NCBI GenBank assembly: GCA_002081555.1
Contig: MZNV01000185.1
Coordinates: forward strand, 1-29,403
Direction of reading: 5' to 3'
Source: Protostelium mycophagum
Lineage: Eukaryota; Evosea; Variosea; Protosteliida; Protosteliaceae
Length of the DNA: 29,403 nt
The position numbers and the translations under genes were made by a program. This document shows, piece by piece, positions 1 through 8,099 of the stretch. Positions within the stretch are counted from its first letter, which is position 1; every line of letters starts with the position of its first letter. The notes beneath the pieces are model-generated. The model did no database searches and had not been told where the DNA came from. It saw only the letters and a program-made list of their open reading frames with translations.

Positions 1-137
1 TTGTTCCACTTCTTTTGATCTCTCTGCATGCTGTAAATTCTCCTTCTATGGGAACAGAATGACCTTCTGTGAGTTCTCAATCATAATAATTTAACATTAA
101 AAATCCAGTATTCATATCAGCAATTACGTAATATCTA

Positions 138-225
138 GTCTGCGTAGCTCAGTCGGTTAGAGTGTAGGTCTCATACCTACGAAGGAGTTATCCTAAGGTC
201 GTGAGTTCGATCCTCACCGCGGACA
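138..225 (+). tRNA. tRNA-Met (anticodon CAT), with a 14-nt intron
   Basis: The sequence folds as a full cloverleaf. The acceptor stem GTCTGCG pairs with CGCGGAC with one G-U pair, and the discriminator base is A at 225. The D arm is GCTC/GAGT, the anticodon loop CTCATA carries CAT at 172-174, and the T arm is GTGAG TTCGATC CTCAC. The anticodon arm closes only if 14 nt (176-189) are removed after position 37, the canonical place for a nuclear tRNA intron. The body resembles elongator rather than initiator tRNA-Met. Internal A and B boxes are present and a TTTT pol III terminator lies at 229-232. Confidence 0.93.
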
Positions 226-266
226 ACATTTTGCTCACTTTTGCTCTCCTTTCGGCGGAGATTGAC

Positions 267-1248
267 ATGAACACATCAAACAATCAGAAACCTTGTATCC
301 TGCTTGGTCTCAGCGGGAGTGTTGCCACAATCAAAGTCTTGGATATCTGCCAAGGTTTATCTCAATTTGCAGAGGTAATTGTAACTTTCAATGTGAGTTA
401 ACATGACAGGTGAAAGTGGTCGCCACTAAGAACGCGCTACATTTCTTCGATCCTTCATCGTTGCAAGGCTTGATCACTTCTCATCATGTGGATGAAGATG
501 AGTGGGCGTGGAAAACAAGAGGCGCACTTCTCATCATGTGGATGAAGATGAGTGGGCGTGGAAAACAAGAGGCGATCCTGTCCTTCACATAGAGGTCAAA
601 ACATTACAAATGGAGAGTCTCAATTGATTAGTTGAGAAAATGGGCAGACGGAATGGTAATCGCTCCACTGTCTGCGAATACATTAGCAAAAGTATCAAAT
701 GGTCTCTGTGATAACCTGCTGGTGAGTATTAATAATGCAAATATTTGTTCCTTTTTGCAATAATTCACGATGTACAGACGAGCATCATCAGAGCTTGGGA
801 TTTCAAGAGACCACTTTTATTGGCACCAGCAATGAACACTCTGATGTGGGAACACCCTTTCACTTCTAAACAACTGGACATCATGCGAAGTCTCGGTGCT
901 GAGATCATCGATCCGGTATCAAAGCTGTTGATGTGCAACGACAAGGGTAATATTTTAGTTTGCTTCGATAAAGAGCTCAAATATTATTTTATTATAATAT
1001 ATTAATAAAATTATTGAAAGTGTGAAAAACTAAAGGTAATCAAAACACACTAAATTCATATGAGCCTTTGTTTGGATCAGAAGCACCAAAAACCATCTCA
1101 ACCTGAGAATTTTACACACAGATCTCTCGCACACCCAGCTTGATGCGTGTCGCTGAAGACTGCAGGTAACGGTGCACTGGCAGACGTAGAGACGATTGTT
1201 AGCAGAGTGAAGGGTGCATGTGGACACACGTCTCAGATCGGAGTTTGA
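267..1248 (+). CDS. PPCDC: Phosphopantothenoylcysteine decarboxylase (PPCDC/HAL3 family), with an internal duplication
   Basis: PPCDC is a flavoprotein that decarboxylates 4'-phospho-N-pantothenoylcysteine to 4'-phosphopantetheine in coenzyme A synthesis. Exons: 267-374, 410-594, 632-721, 778-946, 1166-1248. Visible family features are the N-terminal flavin-binding segment GLSGSVATIK, the histidine of DPVLHIE (the catalytic His region), APLSANTLAKVSNGLCDNLL, the substrate motif PAMNTLMWEHP, and the C-terminal GNGALADVETIV. Without the duplication the model has 194 aa, close to the family length of about 200. The second exon contains an exact 50-bp tandem repeat (475-524 and 525-574) that puts the downstream part out of frame. 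It could be an assembly error, a broken allele, or be removed by an unpredicted intron such as 488-552 or 502-569. The start follows the tRNA gene by only 41 bases. Confidence 0.88.
475..574 (+). repeat. Exact 50-bp tandem duplication inside PPCDC exon 2
   Basis: Positions 475-524 and 525-574 are identical. The unit encodes the segment around HVDEDEWAWKTRG. Since 50 is not a multiple of three, the second copy shifts the reading frame. The copies show no divergence, so the event is either very recent or an artefact. Confidence 0.95.
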
Positions 1249-1566
1249 AGGGAAGATCAAAGAACGGAATTTCTTGTATCAGAACGCGAGATCTTACCGC
1301 AATCAGCCACGGTCATTACCGTGAAAATAAAGGTTGTCCACAGATCTCGCCCGCACCCTAACAAATGTGTTTTGGTGCCATCTGAAAGTGTTCGTGCAGA
1401 GAGGATCCTATCAAATACGATTGGTCTTTTTATTTATAACGAAACAAAAGACATCCTTAATACAGCTCCTAGCGCTCTTCACATTCCAATCAAAAACCCA
1501 TATCATCATCAATCTTGAGAGCCTCCAACTTGTATTGTGCGGTTCTTAACCAAAAAATACAAAACA
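1249..1566. other. Intergenic spacer with a nested foldback
   Basis: This 318-base spacer separates the PPCDC stop from the CDK start, both on the + strand. No coding exon is seen. It contains a nested inverted repeat: outer 9-bp arms GCGAGATCT at 1286-1294 and AGATCTCGC at 1342-1350, and inner 6-bp arms CACGGT at 1308-1313 and ACCGTG at 1318-1323. The inner hairpin word also appears near 12945 and 14230. Confidence 0.6.
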
Positions 1567-3290
1567 ATGGACAAGTTCACTATACTCGAACAAGTTGGAG
1601 AAGGCACATTTGGGTAAGTGTCATTATCACAAAGACAAACATTGATCCTTCTTAAAGAGCCGTTTATAAAGCTCAAATCATTCGCACGGGTGAGATCGTG
1701 GCGATAAAGAAGATGTATATGCAGAACGAAGAAGAGGGGTAATTGGTCCATTTTTCGTCTACAATACAAGTCTTAACAAACTCATAGCATAAGCTACTTT
1801 GCTTTACAAGAGATAAAGCATCTACAGCAGCTCACTAATAGCAAAAACATCATTCAATTAATAGATTCCTTCGTCCACATTGATGAAGGTAATCCATTTT
1901 TCCCAATCTGAAGCTCACGATCTTCAACAGCCACAAAAGGAGGCAGACCTTGTATCGTCATGGTGTTGCCTTATTACGAACTGGATCTCGTCGGCGGTTT
2001 GTCCGCGCTCAACGGCATTAAGGAGGTCAAGTGTGCTTTCCAGCAGCTCTTGCAAGGTGTACTATAGTCCATTTTCATTCGTTTTGGCATTTCAGGATTC
2101 CTTATACAAATCTCGAAAAGAACATTACAAATTGACCAAGGATATGATACTGACCATTACAGGTCTGCAGGTCATGCACTCTCGCAACATGATCCACAGG
2201 GACATTAAGCCTGCCAATCTCTTGATGAAGGACGGAGAGATCGTCCTCGCCGATTTCGGCATGACCACAAATTATAAGAACGTCACGGGGCCGCTACCGC
2301 ACCAAGTCATCACGAGGTGGTACAGACCTCTTGAACTGGTAAGTCCCAGCCTCTGTTGCAGTTCTAAAGACAAGCAGTTGTTTGGGTCCAATAAATACGG
2401 ACCTGAAGTGGATATTTGGTCAGCGGGGATCACCTTCGTGGAGATGATGACAAGAAAGTCCCCATTTCCCGGTCAGACTGACCACCACCAGGCGGTGGGT
2501 TTTATTCATATGAAACTTTATAAATCGTCTCAAATTTTTGAGACCTCGATGAGGCCTCATCACTTGTAGACACCAGTCTTTTGAACGAGATGACGAATTA
2601 ATATTGTATAGGATTTGATACTGAGTATTCTCGGAGCGGATTATCTTGAAGAATCCCCAGGCATCAAGGAATTACCTCTGTATAATACGATGATCCCAAA
2701 ACATAATATCTCAAAAACAAACACTTTGAGGAAAGAGTTTTCAATGTGGCAGGAGGACGCCTTCGACTTGTTGACCAAGATGTTGTGTCCGGGTAAGTTT
2801 CCCGCCTTTTTCACCCCGATTCTGTATTGGTGTAAAGTGCCACGTCATCACCGCGCATAAAGATTACGCGTTTACAAACATTTTCGTCTGCAGATCCGCT
2901 CCAAAATATTTAAAGACTTTAGCTGACAACTGGCAGCACATAAACGCTTGTCAGTATCACAACTGCTCGCGCACCCATTTTTCACGAACCAACCACAAGC
3001 ATGTAAGCCAAAAGACATGCCCAAAGTAGAGTCTATGCACGAATACCAGCTCAGACAACGTCAAAAACGTCAACATGACGCGCAGATGTCAAACAATCAT
3101 CAAGTGTCAAACAAGAGACAGTGTAAAGACGAGAAGGTCAGTACAAATTCCCGGAAAATTCACCAGAAATTACCAGAAAATAATTTGAATTTCAAGTTGA
3201 AAATGACAGGGCAGAAAGATGCAGAAGGTTGGCGTACCAGAAGAAAAGAGTAACTGGGAGCGTCACAAGGTTAATGTGGCGGCACAATAA
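1567..3290 (+). CDS. Cyclin-dependent kinase, CDK9/BUR1-like (transcription elongation type)
   Basis: Nine exons: 1567-1613, 1658-1738, 1788-1888, 1940-2056, 2163-2338, 2375-2494, 2612-2792, 2937-3136, 3210-3290, giving 367 aa. Motifs in order are the glycine loop VGEGTFGAVYKA, VAIKKM with the ATP lysine, a divergent cyclin-binding helix ISYFALQEIKHL in place of PSTAIRE, HRDIKPANLL, DFG, TRWYRPLEL and GPEVDIWSAG. The tail HPFFTNQPQ...MPKVESMHEYQLRQRQKRQ matches the ending of CDK9, CDK12 and BUR1 kinases, which phosphorylate the RNA polymerase II tail in the nucleus. The assignment to that subgroup rests on the tail and is an inference. The 36-nt segment 2339-2374 is in frame, so its removal is predicted, not forced. 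The join at 2792/2937 gives the slightly unusual CPGAHKRLS. The last intron (3137-3209) could be retained, ending at 3253. Confidence 0.9.
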
Positions 3291-3489
3291 AGATGTCGAA
3301 ACATATCGCATCTCTCTTGTCTGCGACAATTCTGGCCAATTCTGGATCATTTTTTGACGTATGGCCGCTGTTGGCAGGTCTGCTGGATTTGTGGCAATGA
3401 TTATAATATTTGTTGTTTGGTCAACTTTCTGTTTGTGGATGGGTGATGTGTGATTGTATGCTGATGAGCAATAGTGGATGAACAAACAA
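3291..3489. other. Spacer downstream of the CDK gene
   Basis: About 200 bases with no gene or repeat that I can support. The right part blends into the ankyrin-like relic that follows. Confidence 0.5.
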
Positions 3490-3779
3490 TCTTGCAATAA
3501 GGAGACATCACGGAGATTGTGCAGATCTTACAAACAGTAGAATATATCCCTTCAGATACAAAAAATTATAGAATAAGGCAGGCATCAAGGAATGCATACA
3601 AAAATAGTGAGGATGTTGCAAGCAGCAATAGACCCATCAGACACAAACAATTTGCAATATGGGTGGCATCACAGAATGGACATACAGAGATAATGAGAAT
3701 TTTACTTTTCACACGAGCCAAATGTCGTGTCAAAAATTGCACCAAAGATTGTGCTATAGAATTCTTTAGTCAAAGATAA
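3490..3779 (+). pseudogene. Decayed ankyrin-repeat gene fragment
   Basis: Three imperfect copies of an ankyrin-like unit can be read. The clearest is QFAIWVASQNGHTEIMRILL at about 3648-3710, matching the NxAIxxASxxGHxEIVxLLL style of ankyrin repeats abundant in some amoebae and in giant viruses. Earlier units resemble NYRIRQASRNAYK near 3560 and a more eroded copy near 3490. No intact gene surrounds them, no start is convincing, and the units differ in spacing, so this is read as the remnant of a repeat-protein gene. Only this relic is visible, so source and age cannot be judged. Confidence 0.6.
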
Positions 3780-4093
3780 TGATCCTGCAAAATCTCACAA
3801 ATCAAGTAATTAGTAAGAAACTGGTGCCAGTGTTGGTCCAACCAAATAAAAGCAATAAATATTCTATTTATCTACATCTCTATCTACAAAATACTGAGCA
3901 GTTGTCTATCTGCTAGGGATGGGAATGCCATCTGACGAGTCAAGTAAAGACAAGTTCAAATATCCCCCCTTCTTGATGTTTTCAGTGCCCAAACTTTTGA
4001 GACGGAATCTGTTCCCGGAACGGCTGATGCGGGTGGCGATCTGGTCTTGCAATAGGGAGGTGGGCATCTACAACGAGTTAATACGGAATATTT
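3780..4093. other. Gap between the ankyrin relic and the Ubl-CARP gene
   Basis: No gene is called here. On the - strand, positions about 3910-4050 are open and could form a further 3' exon of the Ubl-CARP gene (acceptor near 4049), but the protein does not resemble the normal CAP C-terminus. One copy of the dispersed octamer lies at 4068-4075. Confidence 0.5.
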
Positions 4094-5032
4094 TCAATAT
4101 CCAGTCACCTGCATACGGAGCTCGAGATCTGAGAGTTCGAGGAAAACTTCGCTGCAGGAAGCGTGTACAAATTTGATATCGGTCAGACCGCTCGTTGTAG
4201 ATCGAAACAGGAGACGAATATTCCGAGAAAGGTCGACTTGTACAGTTGGGGCTAACCCGGCTACCTCTACAACGACGTTGTTTCCGTTGACGATCTCCAG
4301 CTTGCTGATCACAGAAGTCATGTACAACTGAAAGATGTTATAAAGATTTAGTTATGGTTTGTTTACCTTCACGTTTGTGCAGCGGTCTAAAAGCACTCTG
4401 TTGACTTTTTTGGCTGAAATGTGTACAGTTGTGTCGGTGCAGTCTTGGACTAAGACGGCCTCGCTTAACTTGGCCTCGTCCACGTGGATGTCTCCACCTC
4501 TAAAGATGTCATCAGATTCTGTCGGTGTGTGATGGGAAGTGACGCACCTGAAACCTCTGATGTCCCAATGATTAGCGACACGCTCAAAGACGGTCTGGTT
4601 GTAGTTGACTTTGGCGACACCGGTGTTGATGTAAGAGTCTAGTTTTGGGGGCGTTCCCTTGGGAGGTGATGCACCGGGGCTGCCAGCTGTAGACGGTGTC
4701 TTTGTAGACATGACTGGTAAGAGATGGACAACGGCTGTCACTGTTTAGAAGATGAAAGTGGTGATGATCACATACCTCCTTCAATCATCTTTTCGGATTT
4801 GGCGGTGGATGAATCAGTGAGGACTTTACCATCAAAGACCAAGTCGAAGTTGGCGCGATCCCTGAATCTTTCCATCTCACTATCACAAGTTAGAGGATGA
4901 TGATGACGCGATCATCGATTGTCACCTCAGCTTCTGTTTGATGGAGAGAACTGTGTCAGAGGGCTCTACTGCCAGTATGGCTTGAGCACCTTGTAAGTCC
5001 CTGACCACGATCTCTGCTGTCGTTGTTGTCAT
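4094..5032 (-). CDS. Ubiquitin-like domain fused to a CAP C-terminal (CARP) domain
   Basis: Five exons on the - strand: 4926-5032, 4776-4879, 4548-4740, 4367-4499, 4094-4327; 256 aa. Residues about 6-80 read as a ubiquitin fold, with IVVRDLQGAQAILAVEPSDT and LVFDGKVLTD lining up with the ubiquitin segments LEVEPSDT and LIFAGKQLED. No C-terminal Gly-Gly is present, so it would not be conjugated. A Pro/Ser/Thr linker follows, then beta-helix repeats of the CARP type (VLVQDCTDTTVHISA, VNRVLLDRCTNVKV, SKLEIVNGNNVVVEVAG, APTVQVD) as in the C-terminal half of adenylyl cyclase-associated protein, which binds ADP-actin and promotes nucleotide exchange. The N-terminal CAP domains and an obvious WH2 motif are absent. 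The short tail after CSEVFLEL differs from normal CAP. A role in actin turnover is inferred. The gene is divergent from the RGS gene. Confidence 0.85.
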
Positions 5033-5471
5033 CTTGTGTGTTGTTGGTATACGTTCTTTCTGGAAGACTTTCGTGGTGTCTCAGGTCGTGTTCGTTTTGT
5101 TATGATGTTCGAGTTTGCTTTCCATGTTTCCTTTAAGGAGGTCCAGCGAAATTTCTCATTCAATTTCGAGTGGAAATTTCGTAAATAAAACGTGAAAAGG
5201 AGATTCAGCGAAAATTCGAATTTTAATACGCGTATTTCGGAGATTTCAAATATCCGATTTATCCGATCTTCCGAAGTTTGGAATTCAAAGATCGTGACAA
5301 TGAACCTCAACTCATTCTTTCTGTGCTTTCTGTCTTCTTTCATGCCCAAAAAAGGGATTCGAGCTTTTGTGGTTGGGGTTTTTCTTTCGATATAATGATG
5401 ATGCATGTGATCTCGCGTTGTCCGTTGGGTCGGCCGTTTGGTTTTTCGAATTTTATTTTCGGCACAACACC
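5033..5471. promoter_or_regulatory. Shared upstream region of the divergent Ubl-CARP and RGS genes
   Basis: These 439 bases lie between two start codons that point away from each other, so they probably hold both promoters. The stretch at 5145-5240 is rich in GAAATTTC-like palindromic words. No TATA box or named site can be supported. An open frame on the - strand (5029-5577) is rejected as coding because it overlaps both flanking genes and has a simple lysine/arginine-rich composition. Confidence 0.45.
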
Positions 5472-7577
5472 ATGAGCAGGAATGAGAATCTGTTGTCTTT
5501 CGAGCAGTTCCTGACTTATGTCGCTGAACAGTCTTCACCGGCTTCAACGTTAAAATCACCAGGAAAAACGCGCACAACGACCACCGCTGGCTCTACATTT
5601 TCGAAGCACGACTTCGATGCGCCGCCGTTAAGAGACAGGATCAACAAACATGAGGAAGCAAGTAGAGAGTTCCTGAAATCATGTGAAAAGTATGCTGAGG
5701 CTACGAAAGGTGAGCCGATATGATTGCGGTTATATCATCCAAAAGACCTTTGCACCATCACTTTGATTGATGAGAAAACAGCCATGTATGAAGCCGAGAA
5801 GTCCATGATGCAAGATCTTAGAAATCTGATGGATGACTCTGAACATTCGATGTACTCCACCATAGATTTCTTGGGTAGCATCGCTGATGAAGAGGAAAGA
5901 AATGCTGCGCCAATGGTGAGCTGCATTTCAAGACAATTTGATCGGATCTGGTTCCTTCATACCATAATCTCATTATTTTGAACAGACCGAAACACTTTTG
6001 ACAAGGACGAAGGCTGTCAGGAAGAAGATTGAGTACACACATAGTTCTCTAAAGGTGATTCATGATTCATGTTGTAAATGCCTCTTGCATTTCTGTTGAA
6101 TATTGTTGGCTTACAGCTGTTTCAATGTGATTCAGAGCTTTTTGAGTTTTTATTTTCAAATTAATTTATCATTTATAAATGTATAATAATTTTGTTAGAA
6201 GCGTATAAGCGAAGATACCGACAGAGCAGCTCTTTTCGAAGATGTAGAAGCATGGTCAGAGCAACGATACGACATCTTCGATCCCATAATACTGCTGGTG
6301 AGGACTGAATTTTACGTTATTTTCCGAGCGCACAAGTTTCGTCGAATTTTCTCTGAATTTTCTAGTTGCTACGGCAACGCGCATCGAAGATATCGGTTCA
6401 ATATTCCGTCCTGGAACAGGCCTGGGCTGTGTCAAACTCCGTCACCACATCAGACGAGAACACCATTCTAAAAACACTCCAAAATTTAATCAATTCAAAC
6501 ATCGGCGCTCATTATCTGCGGCTATTTTTAGACGAAGAGCTGTCTTCGGAGAATTTGGACTTTATACAAGAGGTTGGTGTTGATATTTCCGACGGTCTAC
6601 AATCAGCCAAAGAATATTTCGAAAAGATTCTAGTCTACAACGAGACAGGTGGACGCGCTCCGGCGGCTGAAGAAAAATAGCTCAGACATAAACCCAGAGA
6701 TACACCGCATCTACAACGAGTTTATCGACCCCAAAGCCCCCAGAGCTCTGAATCTGTCGCAAGAACTGGTGAACCGCATCAAAGTGGACATCAACAATAA
6801 CCTGCGAAACGGGGAGAGCAAACGGCACATCAGAGCGTGAGGCTTTTGATTTTTATTTAATTAAACCGTTTTTTACAACTCGAAAAATCGTATATACCGG
6901 CGTATTTGAATGAGACTGATGGAGACTTCAGATCTGTCACACCTCTTGACGCCAAAGTTTTTGACAGGGCGTATAATGAGGTCTTCCATCTCATGGATGC
7001 AGATTCATTTCCCAGATTTTTGAAATCACATTTATGTCAACGGTAAGTGTCCATATTGATAGCGCATTCTCGTTTGTATTCAAGTGATGCACAAATGGAC
7101 TTTGTGCTTGTGGCCAGCAAAAATTCCATACTGGTTGGTCCGTACCATATTGCCACAAACACAGAGTCCATTTTGCTCACAAGATCATCCGCATTAAAGC
7201 CACATGACAAGCTTGTTTTGATGAACATTCACGCATTGGATTGACTCTTTCAGATTAAAACTCCGTCTCTCACCGCGGAATTCGGACATCATGTGAGTTA
7301 CTTTTGGAGGTCAAATGGTTGATGGTTCTTAGCGGATAAACTCATCGACGGCCTCAGCCCTAACACAACAAAAGCAAAAAAAGCACCTGGCTCGATCCGA
7401 CTCTTGTTGGGAAGAATGAGGCGAAATCCTTCAACGGTAGAATTTGAATTTTGAATTTTGAATTTGGCGGGAAATGACTTGGTGTAGGGTCAATTGATTA
7501 AGACTGAGAACCAAGGGATAGTAAAATCGCCGAGCAGCACGAGTATTAGCGGGATGTCTACCAACTCGTCAAACTAA
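5472..7577 (+). CDS. RGS-domain protein (regulator of G-protein signalling)
   Basis: Ten exons: 5472-5709, 5782-5915, 5986-6054, 6199-6297, 6366-6572, 6649-6836, 6932-7042, 7254-7292, 7358-7436, 7488-7577; 417 aa in one frame. The RGS domain spans roughly residues 210-350: IGAHYLRLFLDEELSSENLDF, then IYNEFIDPKAPRALNLS, FDRAYNEVFHLMDADSFPRFLKSHL, the order and spacing of a complete RGS box. RGS proteins speed GTP hydrolysis by G-alpha subunits at the inner membrane. The first 200 residues are charged and probably helical, with no domain I recognise. The tail is basic (KKAPGSIRLLLGRMRRNPST) and then Ser-rich. The intron at 6573-6648 stays open and ends just after a copy of the dispersed octamer; splicing it out restores the canonical IQEVDALRRLKK. 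Confidence 0.9.
7095..7171. repeat. Foldback in an intron of the RGS gene
   Basis: Positions 7095-7114 and 7152-7171 are inverted copies of each other with 18 of 20 bases matching and a 37-base loop. The whole structure sits inside the 211-base intron 7043-7253, one of the longest of this gene, which suggests a small inserted element. Confidence 0.8.
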
Positions 7578-7949
7578 TATATTTATGTTTTCATGACTAT
7601 TTACTGAAACCCTTCCAACTGTTGTTTCTTCGATTGCTCTGTGCACAGTCCTGACAACATAACAAAATTCCAAACAATCAACATTGTGAGCCTTTTTAAC
7701 CCTTTTAGTAGCTGAATTGTCCTCTCGGTAAATCACGCAGTTCATCCAGGTCTCAAATGTTAGTCCCCGCGGTGAGAAACGTGGTCACGTTTTTTAATAA
7801 GACATATTCAGGTATGCATGCAATTGCCACTCAAATTCCTACTTGCGGTAACAATACACGTTAGTTAATGCAAAAATTAAGCTGTTGCTATGGAATTAGC
7901 GTGTTGCCATGGGAATTCGAAACCGCTGTACAATAAGATGACAAAAGGA
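7578..7949. other. Spacer between the RGS gene and the 5S rRNA gene
   Basis: No coding exon is seen. The right part (7845-7863) carries the words GCGGTAA and ACACGTTA, also found in the foldback at 19676-19790 and, in part, in the intron at 10163-10314. Further right is a loose repeat of GTTGCTATGG and GTTGCCATGG at about 7883-7912. Confidence 0.5.
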
Positions 7950-8063
7950 GTTCGTCACGAGGGCTTCCCAAGTGGTCTCCCACCTTAGTACTGGCCTCGC
8001 TCAGACACGCTTGACTTCGCAGTGCGGCAAGGGATGCGGTAGACTGTGCCGATATGAACGAAC
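7950..8063 (-). rRNA. 5S ribosomal RNA
   Basis: On the - strand this reads as a 5S rRNA. The 5' end GTTCGT pairs with the 3' end ACGAAC (helix I), the centre has the conserved CTGCGAAGTCAAGC of loop B/helix III and the internal control region, and the 3' half has CCAGTACTAAGGTGGGAGACCACTTGGGAA in two conserved blocks. Length is about 114 nt; helix I could be extended by two or three bases each side to about 119. A TTTT pol III terminator follows at 7943-7946. Only one copy is visible, so it appears dispersed and not in a tandem array. It starts 37 bases after the stop of the same-strand PPR-DYW gene. Confidence 0.9.
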
Positions 8064-8099
8064 CCGTATCTTATGCCTCTTAAAACATCTCACAAACAA

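Noticed and set aside
3910-4050. Extra 3' exon of the Ubl-CARP gene
   Set aside because: Splice sites are possible, but the product does not match the CAP C-terminus and the stop at 4094 is reached without it.
5029-5577. A 182-codon open frame on the - strand
   Set aside because: It overlaps the first exons of both the Ubl-CARP and RGS genes, has a Lys/Arg/Thr-rich low-information composition and resembles no known protein.
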